Shown here: in pieces, positions 1-6,854 of the stretch | How positions within the stretch are numbered: position 1 is the stretch's first letter | Layout of the letters: every line of letters starts with the position of its first letter | Source of the DNA: an uncultured Bacilli bacterium | GTDB taxonomy: Bacteria > Bacillota_I > Bacilli_A > RF39 > UBA660 | Direction of reading: 5' to 3' | DNA length: 13,326 nt | Assembly: GCA_947586295.1 (NCBI GenBank) | Contig: CANPXQ010000012.1 | Location: forward strand, 1 to 13,326 | Program-made: the position numbers and the translations under genes | Notes under the pieces: model-generated | What the model saw: only the letters and a program-made list of their open reading frames with translations | Database searches by the model: none | What the model was told of the DNA's origin: nothing

Positions 1-4
1 TCCC

Positions 5-31
5 ATTGTACTATATATATATATATATCAA
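5..31 (-). promoter_or_regulatory. Possible leftward promoter with TA-repeat spacer
   Basis: On the minus strand TTGATA (31-26) is followed by 15 nt, nearly all TA repeat, and then TACAAT (10-5). The -10 is in the context TAGTACAAT, which recurs in the 1988-2016 promoter, and a near copy, TAGTATAAT, is in the 12823-12851 promoter. A 15-nt spacer is two short of the sigma-A optimum. The gene it would serve lies left of the window, so the call is uncertain. Confidence 0.4.
12..28. repeat. (TA)n dinucleotide tract
   Basis: Seventeen bases of uninterrupted alternating T and A (eight TA units plus one T). It lies between a TTGATA and a TACAAT hexamer read on the minus strand, so it may be the spacer of a leftward promoter. 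Dinucleotide tracts of this kind are prone to slipped-strand length change. Confidence 0.9.
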
Positions 32-53
32 CGACTTGTTTTTAGTTTAAAAT

Positions 54-76
54 AACTTTACAAAAAGTGTAAAGTT
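54..76 (-). terminator. Hairpin behind nfo
   Basis: A perfect 9-bp inverted repeat (AACTTTACA / TGTAAAGTT) with a 5-nt loop begins 2 nt past the nfo stop codon. On the minus strand it is followed by ATTTT, a weak U-tract. The stem is AT-rich, so termination may be inefficient, but the position directly behind the stop fits an intrinsic terminator. Confidence 0.55.
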
Positions 77-78
77 AA

Positions 79-951
79 TTAATTTTTAACATCTGTTTCT
101 AAGTTAGGATTAAATGTTTTAGTTTTTAACATATCTATTTCATATTTATAAGGAGCAAATTCATCTATGTAGGGAGTTTCTAATATTTTAGGAATATTTT
201 CTAAACGAGGATTATATAAACAATTAATTAAATTATTAAAACCAATAGTACCATAACCAATATTAGCGTGTCTATCTTTATGGGATGCGAGGGAATTTTT
301 ACTATCATTTAAATGCAAACATTTTATTTTATCTATACCAATATATTTATCAAATTCATCTAAATAATAATCAAATAAAGCTATATCAACACCCGAATCA
401 TTTAAATGACAAGTATCTAAGCATACTCCTATTTTATCTTTATATTGTACTTTATCTATTATTGTTTTTATTTCTCCCATATTTTTTCCACATTCGGTTC
501 CTTTTCCCGCCATTGTTTCTAATAAAATCATTACATCAAAAGAATTATCTAAAATGGCATTTAAAGCTTGGGCAATATTATCTAAAGCCACCATTAAATC
601 TTGTTTTAAATAATTTCCTGGATGAACAACAATATATTTAACTCCTAATAGAGATACTCTTTTTATTTCTTGTTTTAAAAAATTAATGGAAAAATGCCAA
701 GAATCTAAATTTTCTTTATTCGCCAGATTAATAATATAAGGAGCGTGACATATAACCTTATTTATATCAATATTATTATTTTTCATTAATATTTGTGCTT
801 CGGTAGTTAATTGGTCATCTAAGGCTTTACGAATCGTATTTTGTGGTGCTCCAGTATAAAACATAAATGTATTAGCGCCATAACTTAAAGCCTGCTTTAC
901 AGAACCTAATAATTGTCTAGAGCCAAAATTAACGTGACAACCTAAAATCAT
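79..951 (-). CDS. nfo: Endonuclease IV (apurinic/apyrimidinic endonuclease)
   Basis: Zn-dependent AP endonuclease of the base-excision repair pathway; it nicks DNA 5' of abasic sites in the cytoplasm. At 290 aa it is full length for the family (E. coli Nfo 285 aa). The complete set of metal ligands is visible: H69, H110, E145, D179, H182, H213, D226, H228 and E258, in the contexts CHAPY, VVHPGNYL, LLETMAGKG, CLDTCHLND, CLHLNDSK, HKDRH and ILETPY. The start at 951 has an AAAGGA element about 10 nt upstream and lies one base past the stop of the preceding gene, so the two are probably cotranscribed and translationally coupled. In B. subtilis nfo (yqfS) lies elsewhere in the yqf region, so its position next to recO is a local rearrangement. 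Identity is near certain. Confidence 0.97.
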   Translation of the reverse strand: MILGCHVNFGSRQLLGSVKQALSYGANTFMFYTGAPQNTIRKALDDQLTTEAQILMKNNNIDINKVICHAPYIINLANKENLDSWHFSINFLKQEIKRVSLLGVKYIVVHPGNYLKQDLMVALDNIAQALNAILDNSFDVMILLETMAGKGTECGKNMGEIKTIIDKVQYKDKIGVCLDTCHLNDSGVDIALFDYYLDEFDKYIGIDKIKCLHLNDSKNSLASHKDRHANIGYGTIGFNNLINCLYNPRLENIPKILETPYIDEFAPYKYEIDMLKTKTFNPNLETDVKN

Positions 952-952
952 T

Positions 953-1969
953 TTAATTCTTCCTTTCTTTTTTCTTTCTTAAATATTTTTGATCTAATTG
1001 TTCCCCTATTTCATAATCTAAAAATCCTAAAAAATAATTAATATAGGTGGCAACCGCTAAATAATTACCATTTTTTAACCATTCTTCAATGATATTATTT
1101 AAGGATATCTTACGATTAGCATTTTTGATTTTTAAAGCCACATCCGTAACTTCCCCACTCACAATTTGATTAAACATTTCTTTATTTTCTTCACTATCTA
1201 AATAATTTCTAAGCAAATTACCCATCGTTCGTTCTTTTTCTAATAAACGAGTTCGAAAGTTTATATAGATTAATAAAATATCGGGTCTATTTTGAACAAA
1301 ATCATCATAATTTAACATCACTATTTTATCAATATCTTTAATATTTTTATTATAATAATTCTTTAAAAAGAATCTTAAAGTATCAAGAATTAAATAATTA
1401 ATATCATCCGTCGTATTTTCAATTAATTTTTTACTAAAAGCTATATTATACTTATCACATTCAGTATTAGCAATTAAAACCGGAAATAATAAATAATAAC
1501 CATAATTAAAATTATCATCCAATATTTCTTCATATACTCTTCTTTTAACTTTATTTACATTAACATCTAAAAGAAATATGGCTTCATAATTAGCATATGG
1601 CAAACTATTAAGTAATACCTCTTCATATTCTTCTAAAGTAATTTTTTCCATATTACATAAATTAATTAATTCATTCCATTTACATTTTCTTAAAGCTAAA
1701 GCTTTAATTTTTGCTCTTGGTTCTACATCATATAAAACTAAATTATATAATAATATTTCTAAATTACGACTATTATTATTAAGATGTTTATTTAATAAAT
1801 TCATATCTATTTTTAAATTCTTAAATAAAGAAAAATCAAAATTTTTACTTAAACCATTTAAAACAATATCATCAATAACATTTTCAATAAAATTATTTAA
1901 TTCTTTTTTGGTTTCATATTTTTCTAAACATTCTCTAATTTGAATTAAATTTAATTTTTGTACTTCCAT
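953..1969 (-). CDS. Unrecognised helical protein
   Basis: I do not recognise this 338-residue protein. It has no signal peptide, membrane segment, cysteine cluster or nucleotide-binding motif that I can see, and it looks all-helical, soluble and rich in Asn, Leu, Ile and Lys, with a basic tail (KKKERKN). Repeated Leu/Asn-rich helical stretches could be a TPR- or HEAT-like solenoid, but I see no clear period. The start is chosen at the second of two adjacent ATGs: AAGGTGG (1981-1975) lies 5 nt upstream of ATG 1969 but only 2 nt from ATG 1972, and an in-frame GTG at 1978 falls inside the SD itself. It has its own promoter (1988-2016) behind the recO terminator and runs directly into nfo, which suggests a two-gene operon. 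No function is assigned. Confidence 0.8.
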   Translation of the reverse strand: MEVQKLNLIQIRECLEKYETKKELNNFIENVIDDIVLNGLSKNFDFSLFKNLKIDMNLLNKHLNNNSRNLEILLYNLVLYDVEPRAKIKALALRKCKWNELINLCNMEKITLEEYEEVLLNSLPYANYEAIFLLDVNVNKVKRRVYEEILDDNFNYGYYLLFPVLIANTECDKYNIAFSKKLIENTTDDINYLILDTLRFFLKNYYNKNIKDIDKIVMLNYDDFVQNRPDILLIYINFRTRLLEKERTMGNLLRNYLDSEENKEMFNQIVSGEVTDVALKIKNANRKISLNNIIEEWLKNGNYLAVATYINYFLGFLDYEIGEQLDQKYLRKKKERKN

Positions 1970-1987
1970 CATACCCACCTTATAAAA

Positions 1988-2016
1988 ATTGTACTAAATT
2001 TATTTTAAAAAGTCTA
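1988..2016 (-). promoter_or_regulatory. Sigma-A-type promoter of the 953-1969/nfo operon
   Basis: On the minus strand TAGACT (2016-2011), a 17-nt spacer and TACAAT (1993-1988). The -35 matches four of six consensus bases and the -10 five of six. The promoter sits between the recO terminator and the SD at 1981-1975. Confidence 0.5.
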
Positions 2017-2030
2017 CTAAGTAATTATTA

Positions 2031-2079
2031 ATAAAAAAAAAGATTTTATAAAGAAACTATATTCTTTAAAAAATCTTTT
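2031..2079 (-). terminator. Long intrinsic terminator overlapping the recO 3' end
   Basis: Arms 2038-2055 and 2062-2079 pair over 18 positions with one A-A mismatch around a 6-nt loop (ACTATA on the plus strand). On the minus strand the stem is followed by an eight-to-nine-base T run (2039-2031). The last recO codons and its TAA stop lie inside the stem, so the sequence serves as both coding and termination signal. It closes the yqfC-recO operon. Confidence 0.85.
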
Positions 2080-2777
2080 GATTTTAAATATAATCCAGTA
2101 TAACGATCGTAATAAGTATCTAAAAAGAAATTTATTTCTTTTTTTAATGATTCTTCAATATCTAATTTCGTTATACTTTTAATATTAACATAATAATACA
2201 TTCTTAATAATTGAATAACTTTTTTATTAACTATCTTTTCAGTAGTTAAACAATTTAAACAAATAAGTCCACCTTTATCTCCATCAATAGAAGCAATATT
2301 TTTTTGACTACCACAAACTACACATTCATCTAAATTAATACCGACTCCTAAATGATTTAAATATTTAATTTCTAAAATATTAGTTAAAACTAAAGGATCA
2401 AGTTTATTCTCTAATTTTAAAACTGTATTTATAAAATCATCATATATTTGTCCATCACGACTTTGTTTAATAACTTGATTTGTTAAATCCACAATATAGG
2501 ATAAATAACTTATTAAAACAATATCTTGATTAATATTTTTTAAATTATTAATAATTGTTGCACTATGGAATAAAGAAAGCTTATTTTCTTTATAATAGAT
2601 ATTAAAAGTAGCATATGTAAATCTTAAAGTAAAAGCTCTATTTTTATTTTGAACTTGTTTTGCACCTTTACACATTATCCCTATTAACCCATATTCTTTT
2701 GTAAAAACATTTATTATTTTACTAGTTTCTCCATAGGGAATTTCACTAAAAATAAAGCCTTCTACTTCTTTTAACAT
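2046..2777 (-). CDS. recO: DNA repair protein RecO
   Basis: Recombination mediator of the RecFOR pathway; it anneals single strands and, with RecR, loads RecA on SSB-coated DNA. The 243 aa match the family size. The N-terminal OB-fold begins with the typical LKEVEGFIFSEIPYGETSKI segment and is followed by a helical domain. A four-cysteine zinc site is present at C152, C155, C173 and C176 (CVVC and CLNC). The start at 2777 has an AAGAAGG SD that lies inside the 3' end of the small yqzL-like gene, one base away, so coupling is likely. Era-yqzL-recO order matches B. subtilis. The final codons form part of the terminator stem. Confidence 0.95.
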   Translation of the reverse strand: MLKEVEGFIFSEIPYGETSKIINVFTKEYGLIGIMCKGAKQVQNKNRAFTLRFTYATFNIYYKENKLSLFHSATIINNLKNINQDIVLISYLSYIVDLTNQVIKQSRDGQIYDDFINTVLKLENKLDPLVLTNILEIKYLNHLGVGINLDECVVCGSQKNIASIDGDKGGLICLNCLTTEKIVNKKVIQLLRMYYYVNIKSITKLDIEESLKKEINFFLDTYYDRYTGLYLKSKDFLKNIVSL

Positions 2778-2778
2778 T

Positions 2779-2865
2779 TTAACCTTCTTCTTCTTGTTTA
2801 TATTTTAAATAATCTTCAATTTTACCAGATTTTTTAAAATTATCCCATAATTTTTTCTTATTCAT
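2779..2865 (-). CDS. yqzL: YqzL-like small protein
   Basis: A 28-residue ORF that fills the gap between era and recO. It starts at ATG 2865 behind a strong SD (GGTGAGG, 3 nt from the ATG) and stops one base before the recO start. The sequence has a W-x-x-F, then G-x-I-x-x-Y-L-x-Y-K pattern, followed by an acidic tail (EEEG). That is the arrangement I recall for YqzL, a small conserved Firmicutes protein of unknown function encoded between era and recO in B. subtilis. The call rests on position, SD and this short pattern; homology at such a length cannot be proven by eye. Confidence 0.7.
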   Translation of the reverse strand: MNKKKLWDNFKKSGKIEDYLKYKQEEEG

Positions 2866-2911
2866 TTTCCTCACCTATTTTTATAATGAGGATATTTTTT
2901 TATTTTATTCA

Positions 2912-3802
2912 CTATTTATTATATTTATCTATAAAACCTAATTCTATTAAATATTTTTCTTTTTCTTTCCAATTTTTTATTGTTTTAACAAATAACTCTA
3001 AATATACTTTTTTTCCTAATAATTTTTCCATATCCATTCGGGCTAAAGTTCCAACCGTTTTTAATCTACTTCCCCCATTACCGATAATAATCTTTTTTAA
3101 ATTATCCCGGTCAATTACGATATCCACCATTATCTTAACTAAATTAGCTTTTTCTTCAAAATTAACGGTATAACACGCGATACTATGTGGTACTTCATCT
3201 TGAGTAACCATTAAAAGTTTTTCACGAACTATTTCGCTAACCATAAAATTTAAAGAATTACTGGTATACATTTCTTGGGGAAAATATAAAACATCATCAA
3301 CTAAATATTTTTTTATAACTTCAATTAGGCGATCAATATTTTCCACTTTTAAAGCTGAAATTGGAACAATTTCCACAAAAGGATATATATCTTTATATTT
3401 ATCTATTGCTTTTAAAATTTTTTCTTTAGATAGTTTATCAATTTTATTCATTACTAAAGCTACTGGGACATTTTCTTTTTTTAACATATTTAATATATAC
3501 ATATCCCCTTTACCTATACCACTATCTATATCGACAACAAACAATATTAAATCGACATCCTTTGTTAAAGCTATAGCTTCTTTATTTAAAACTTTACCTA
3601 AACGATTATTAGGTTTACAAATACCTGGCGTATCGACAAAAACAATTTGATAATCCTTTTCATTATAAATACCTTGAATTATATTTCGCGTTGTTCCACT
3701 TACATCAGATGTAATCGCTACTTTTTCCTTAATTATCGTATTAAGTAAACTACTTTTTCCCACATTAGGTCGACCTATTATACTAACAAAACCACTCCGC
3801 AT
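2912..3802 (-). CDS. era: GTPase Era
   Basis: Essential GTPase that binds the 3' end of 16S rRNA and assists 30S maturation at the membrane-associated ribosome pool. The 296 aa are full length. G motifs in order: GRPNVGKS at 10-17, SGTTRN at 35-40, DTPG at 57-60, NKID at 119-122 and SAL at 149-151. The C-terminal KH RNA-binding domain holds IIIGNGGSRLK (about 238-248), the Era form of the GxxG loop. The start at 3802 follows an AGGTG SD and lies 7 nt past the dgkA stop. The cytidine deaminase gene (cdd) found between dgkA and era in B. subtilis is absent here. Confidence 0.97.
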   Translation of the reverse strand: MRSGFVSIIGRPNVGKSSLLNTIIKEKVAITSDVSGTTRNIIQGIYNEKDYQIVFVDTPGICKPNNRLGKVLNKEAIALTKDVDLILFVVDIDSGIGKGDMYILNMLKKENVPVALVMNKIDKLSKEKILKAIDKYKDIYPFVEIVPISALKVENIDRLIEVIKKYLVDDVLYFPQEMYTSNSLNFMVSEIVREKLLMVTQDEVPHSIACYTVNFEEKANLVKIMVDIVIDRDNLKKIIIGNGGSRLKTVGTLARMDMEKLLGKKVYLELFVKTIKNWKEKEKYLIELGFIDKYNK

Positions 3803-3809
3803 ATTTCAC

Positions 3810-4205
3810 CTATTTAAATAAATTAATAATATAAGGTAAAAAGATAACTAAAGCGATTATAGCTTGCATTAAACCCATAACGCCTCCGGCAGCACTTCCA
3901 CAATCTTTAGCAATTTTAGCGAGAGGATGATACTTATCGGTAACTAAATCAACTGCTGCTTCAATTGCTGTATTAAGTAATTCAATAGCCATAACACTAA
4001 CTGAGGCAATAATTAGAATTGCCCATTGATTAAAAGTAACATTAAGTATTAAAGCTAAAAGAAACATTAGAAAAGTTCCAACACCGTGAATTATTAAACT
4101 TTGTTCATTATGATATGCATATGCTAAACCATCGATAGAATACTTAATACTTTTAAAGAATCTTTTTATCCCCATCTTCTTTTTTCTTCGTTTCTCTAAA
4201 TCCAT
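3810..4205 (-). CDS. dgkA: Undecaprenol/diacylglycerol kinase, DgkA family
   Basis: Small integral-membrane lipid kinase. In Gram-positives this family phosphorylates undecaprenol, supplying the cell-wall carrier lipid. The signature ELLNTAIEAAVDLVTDKYHP (about 74-93) contains the catalytic and metal-binding Glu/Asp/Asn residues, and three hydrophobic segments (about 41-56, 60-75 and 111-129) fit the three-helix fold. The start at 4205 has AGGAG 10 nt upstream and overlaps ybeY by 53 nt; an alternative ATG at 4175 would give a 121-aa protein, also within family size. The gene lies between ybeY and era as in B. subtilis. Confidence 0.92.
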   Translation of the reverse strand: MDLEKRRKKKMGIKRFFKSIKYSIDGLAYAYHNEQSLIIHGVGTFLMFLLALILNVTFNQWAILIIASVSVMAIELLNTAIEAAVDLVTDKYHPLAKIAKDCGSAAGGVMGLMQAIIALVIFLPYIINLFK

Positions 4206-4623
4206 CTAAAACCAACTCCTGCTTTGCAAACATCTTTTTTTCTTCTTCAATTCCTAGGGTATGATCATAACCTAATAAATGCAATAATCCATGCACCGTT
4301 AAAAAGGCCAATTCCCGTTTTTCACTATGTTGATATGCTCTAGCTTGTTCTTGCATTTTCGGTATTGAAATATATATTTGCCCTAACTGCCTAGTATTAT
4401 AACGCAACTTAGCATTATCTTCAAATGCAAATGATAATACATCAGTACTGCGATCAATTCCCCGATATTCTTTATTCATTTGATGCATTTTAACATCATC
4501 AATAAATATTAATTCAAAAAAGGAATTACGAACATTTTCCATTTTTAAAGTTCTTCTAATTATTTTATTTAAATACTTGTATTTTTTATAACCATATAAA
4601 TCAATAATACTAAATTTATTCAT
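4153..4623 (-). CDS. ybeY: Endoribonuclease YbeY
   Basis: Zn-dependent single-strand endoribonuclease involved in 16S rRNA 3'-end maturation and ribosome quality control. The 156 aa are normal length. The UPF0054 zinc motif H-x3-H-x5-H is intact (H111, H115, H121 in HGLLHLLGYDH), and the conserved segment RSTDVLSFAF is at 58-67. The start at 4623 has an ideal SD (AGGAG, 7-nt spacing) and overlaps the vanZ-like stop by four bases (ATGA). Its partner phoH (ybeZ), usually just upstream, is not in this locus. Confidence 0.96.
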   Translation of the reverse strand: MNKFSIIDLYGYKKYKYLNKIIRRTLKMENVRNSFFELIFIDDVKMHQMNKEYRGIDRSTDVLSFAFEDNAKLRYNTRQLGQIYISIPKMQEQARAYQHSEKRELAFLTVHGLLHLLGYDHTLGIEEEKKMFAKQELVLDGFRETKKKEDGDKKIL

Positions 4624-5240
4624 AAATTAACTCCTAAACCCATTGATTTTAAAAAATATAAAATAATTAAAAAAATAATAATTAAACATAAAAGATTATA
4701 TAACCAATTACTTTGTAAAAATTTTGGCAAATGACTTTTAACAGCTTGCCAAGCAATATAAATTAAATAACCAATAATACCCCCAATAATATTTAAAATA
4801 ATATCATCGATATCAAAACTACGACCAATATTTAATTGCACAAATTCTACTGTAACACTAACTATCCCACTAATAAATAATGCCGGAAATATATTTTTAC
4901 TTTTAACATAATCGGCAATAAAATAACCAAAAGGAATAAAAATAACAATATTACCAATAACATTATAATAAAATAATTTACTTCCAACTTCATACCTTAA
5001 TATTTCTGTAAAAGGAATTATATTAAAACCCGAACCGTGATTAAGTTCTACTTTAGTTAATAATTGAAATAATAAAAAGATATAGATAATAGCAAAAACA
5101 CTAAATACTTCTTTATACAAAACATATTTTTCCCGACTATTTTTAAAGTAAAAAAAGCGTAATGATATCATTGTTATTAAAAATATTACTATAACTGGCC
5201 AATTATCATTAATTGTTGTTTTGATTGTCTCTAGTATCAC
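4620..5240 (-). CDS. VanZ-family membrane protein
   Basis: A polytopic membrane protein of the VanZ family. VanZ itself gives low-level teicoplanin resistance by an unknown mechanism, and the chromosomal relatives are mostly uncharacterised. Family features visible: FNIIPF (75-80, counted from the upstream TTG), IGNIVIFIPFGYF (98-110), and EFVQLNIGRSFDIDDIILN (135-153) with the E-x2-Q...GR.FD.DD pattern; about six hydrophobic segments, the last at 182-200. The start is ambiguous: TTG at 5249 has its SD directly abutting it, whereas GTG at 5240 has AAGGG 10 nt upstream, so GTG is preferred. It overlaps yqfD by 32 nt and ybeY by 4 nt. It occupies the place of phoH and pgpH in the B. subtilis order. 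Confidence 0.85.
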   Translation of the reverse strand: MILETIKTTINDNWPVIVIFLITMISLRFFYFKNSREKYVLYKEVFSVFAIIYIFLLFQLLTKVELNHGSGFNIIPFTEILRYEVGSKLFYYNVIGNIVIFIPFGYFIADYVKSKNIFPALFISGIVSVTVEFVQLNIGRSFDIDDIILNIIGGIIGYLIYIAWQAVKSHLPKFLQSNWLYNLLCLIIIFLIILYFLKSMGLGVNL

Positions 5241-6390
5241 TTTCCTCAATCCCTTCAGTATTATCTTCTATTTCTATAGTCTTTGAAATTTTTTCATTTA
5301 CTATTATAAACATCTCTACTTCCATTTTACTATCATTTATGCTTTTTTTCAAAACTTTTTTATCAATTATTTCATCATTTATTCCTAATTTCTTTTTTAA
5401 ATTAGTACTCGCTTTAGTAATAGCTACTTTTAAAGCTTCTTCTTCGCTATATTTTAGTTCTTTTTCAACTAATTCTTCTTCTTTTTCTAAATATAATTCA
5501 TAATCAAATAGTTTTAATATTAATTTAGTATTACTGTCATATGTTGCGAAACGTTTTTTTAATAAAAGCGTTTTTTTATTTTTATCCACCCATATTAAAT
5601 TATACTTTTTATGGCCAGTTTTGGCAAATTCTTTATAATTTAATGGTATATTTACTTTAACAGTATACCAGGTATGCGCATAAACATCACCTTCGGCACA
5701 GACTCTTTTCTTTTCTTCTTCATTATAACTGATAATACCACTTATTAGAACATCTCCCATTTTTACAACATCATTTTCTTGAACTAAAGCTTCTCCTTGA
5801 AAAACTTTAAGACTGGAAATCGTTCCATCTTTTGTAGCTACTATATTACATTTTTTATTATCTTTTGTCGTATCCGTAATAATTCTTTCTTCTACTTTAA
5901 CAATAAAAAGCATTCCATCAACTTCAAATTCTAACCAATCTAATTTTTGGGGATACTTATTTAATATTTCTTTTTTGATTTTTTGTAATTCAGCATAACT
6001 TTTTTTAAAGGATAACGTTTTAATACCATAGCTTTCTAGTTCATCTGTTAAAAGTTCTCTAATTTCTTTATTCATATGAACTACTTTAACATCAACTATT
6101 AAATGGGTTAAACAAAATAATAAAATAAACCCGATAATTAAACAGATAAAAAATTCTTTATATTGCTTAATTATTTTTTTTATTTTAACTATCCCTAAAT
6201 CTTTAGCGACCAAGAATTTATAACTAACTAAATACTTTTGGATTTTCTCATAATCTTTAGTATTTATTTTTAAATATAAAGTATTTTCATTATAATATAT
6301 TTTATATATATTTATATTTAATGTATTTAATCTTTTAACCGTTTGATAATAATTATTAGTACGACACTTAACCCACAATAAATTATTCAT
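5209..6390 (-). CDS. yqfD: Sporulation protein YqfD
   Basis: YqfD-family protein, expressed in the mother cell under sigma-E in B. subtilis and needed for efficient sporulation; its biochemical role is unknown. The 393 aa are close to the usual length. A soluble N-terminal domain of about 75 residues, a basic stretch, one membrane segment (79-99) and a large C-terminal domain (about 105-393) with a charged acidic/Lys-rich tail are visible. The central part contains the KDGTISSLKVFQGEALVQ-type segment (about 180-205), which is characteristic. The start at 6390 has AAGGA at 6-nt spacing and overlaps the yqfC stop. Pairing with yqfC and position upstream of ybeY-dgkA-era-recO give further support. 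Confidence 0.92.
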   Translation of the reverse strand: MNNLLWVKCRTNNYYQTVKRLNTLNINIYKIYYNENTLYLKINTKDYEKIQKYLVSYKFLVAKDLGIVKIKKIIKQYKEFFICLIIGFILLFCLTHLIVDVKVVHMNKEIRELLTDELESYGIKTLSFKKSYAELQKIKKEILNKYPQKLDWLEFEVDGMLFIVKVEERIITDTTKDNKKCNIVATKDGTISSLKVFQGEALVQENDVVKMGDVLISGIISYNEEEKKRVCAEGDVYAHTWYTVKVNIPLNYKEFAKTGHKKYNLIWVDKNKKTLLLKKRFATYDSNTKLILKLFDYELYLEKEEELVEKELKYSEEEALKVAITKASTNLKKKLGINDEIIDKKVLKKSINDSKMEVEMFIIVNEKISKTIEIEDNTEGIEESDTRDNQNNN

Positions 6391-6628
6391 AATCCATCCT
6401 TATATTGGTAATTTTACCGGTAATAAGTATTTCTTTAGGTAACATTTTCGAAATATATAAATTATCTCCTAATATATTTAAAATAAAATTAGGCATTTTT
6501 AGAATAATATTTTCACTTCCTAAATGGATTAATTCTTCATAATTAAATATATATAAATTATGTTCATAGAAAGATACAAAATAATTTTTATCGTATAAAA
6601 AATTAATTAAATTATCTTTTATATGCAT
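6383..6628 (-). CDS. yqfC: YabP/YqfC-family sporulation protein
   Basis: An 81-residue protein of the YabP/YqfC family, made in the mother cell in B. subtilis and linked to spore-envelope assembly. The sequence has the compact beta-rich pattern of the family (YIFNYEELIHLGSENIILK and GDNLYISKMLPKEILITGKI). The start is set at ATG 6628: a GGGGG stretch lies 5-6 nt upstream, while the in-frame TTG at 6640 is itself immediately in front of that stretch. It overlaps yqfD by 8 nt and is the first gene of the yqfC-recO operon. I found no convincing promoter between it and the terminator at 6664-6684, so its control is unclear. Confidence 0.85.
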   Translation of the reverse strand: MHIKDNLINFLYDKNYFVSFYEHNLYIFNYEELIHLGSENIILKMPNFILNILGDNLYISKMLPKEILITGKITNIRMDYE

Positions 6629-6663
6629 ATTTGCCCCCAATTAACTTTATGTTTCTTCCAAAG

Positions 6664-6684
6664 AAAAAAGCCCTATTTGGGCTT
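6664..6684 (-). terminator. Intrinsic terminator of the bacteriocin operon
   Basis: On the minus strand AAGCCC, a 5-nt loop AAATA and GGGCTT are followed by a T run (GGGCTTTTTTC). It begins 4 nt after the stop of the last small peptide gene and separates the bacteriocin operon from yqfC. Confidence 0.85.
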
Positions 6685-6687
6685 ATT

Positions 6688-6849
6688 CTAACAATAATCA
6701 CGAACTAGAGCTCTTCTAATTACCGTGCCAATTGTTTGACCGACTTTTAAAACTGTCGTAAATATTCGCGAAATAGCGTTAATAAATGTGGCATTGATAG
6801 TTACAGCCCCACCAATAACGGCATATAATTCTTTATTAGTTAAATTCAT
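6688..6849 (-). CDS. Double-glycine-leader peptide, bacteriocin candidate alpha
   Basis: A 53-residue peptide, not previously recognised by me. It begins MNLTNKELYAVIGG, a textbook double-glycine leader with the conserved L, E-L and GG. Cleavage after GG would release 39 residues starting AVTINATFINAISRIF and ending RRALVRDYC. The mature part is cationic (K35, R28, R45, R46, R50 against D51), probably amphipathic, holds a GxxxG motif (G37-QTI-G41) and ends in a lone cysteine. The ATG lies 5 nt after the stop of the neighbouring peptide gene and lacks a clear SD, so it is probably translated by coupling, which would give matched output of the two peptides. The dedicated exporter is in the same operon and a terminator follows. 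No lanthipeptide-modification enzyme is nearby. The secretion type is well supported; the bactericidal role is inferred. Confidence 0.82.
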   Translation of the reverse strand: MNLTNKELYAVIGGAVTINATFINAISRIFTTVLKVGQTIGTVIRRALVRDYC

Positions 6850-6854
6850 TTTTT

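Noticed and set aside
285..641. Plus-strand open frame antisense to nfo
   Set aside because: It is a low-complexity Tyr/Leu/Phe-rich translation with no SD, lying wholly opposite a gene with all catalytic residues.
2886..3173. Plus-strand open frame antisense to era
   Set aside because: It mirrors era codons, is Ser/Phe/Ile-rich, and era is intact on the other strand.
5225..5503. Plus-strand open frame antisense to yqfD
   Set aside because: Ser/Phe-rich mirror of Lys/Glu-rich yqfD codons, without an SD or promoter.
6629..6663. Sigma-E promoter for yqfC (CATAAAGT on the minus strand)
   Set aside because: The -10 has two mismatches, and the -35 position falls in the preceding terminator with no resemblance to the consensus.
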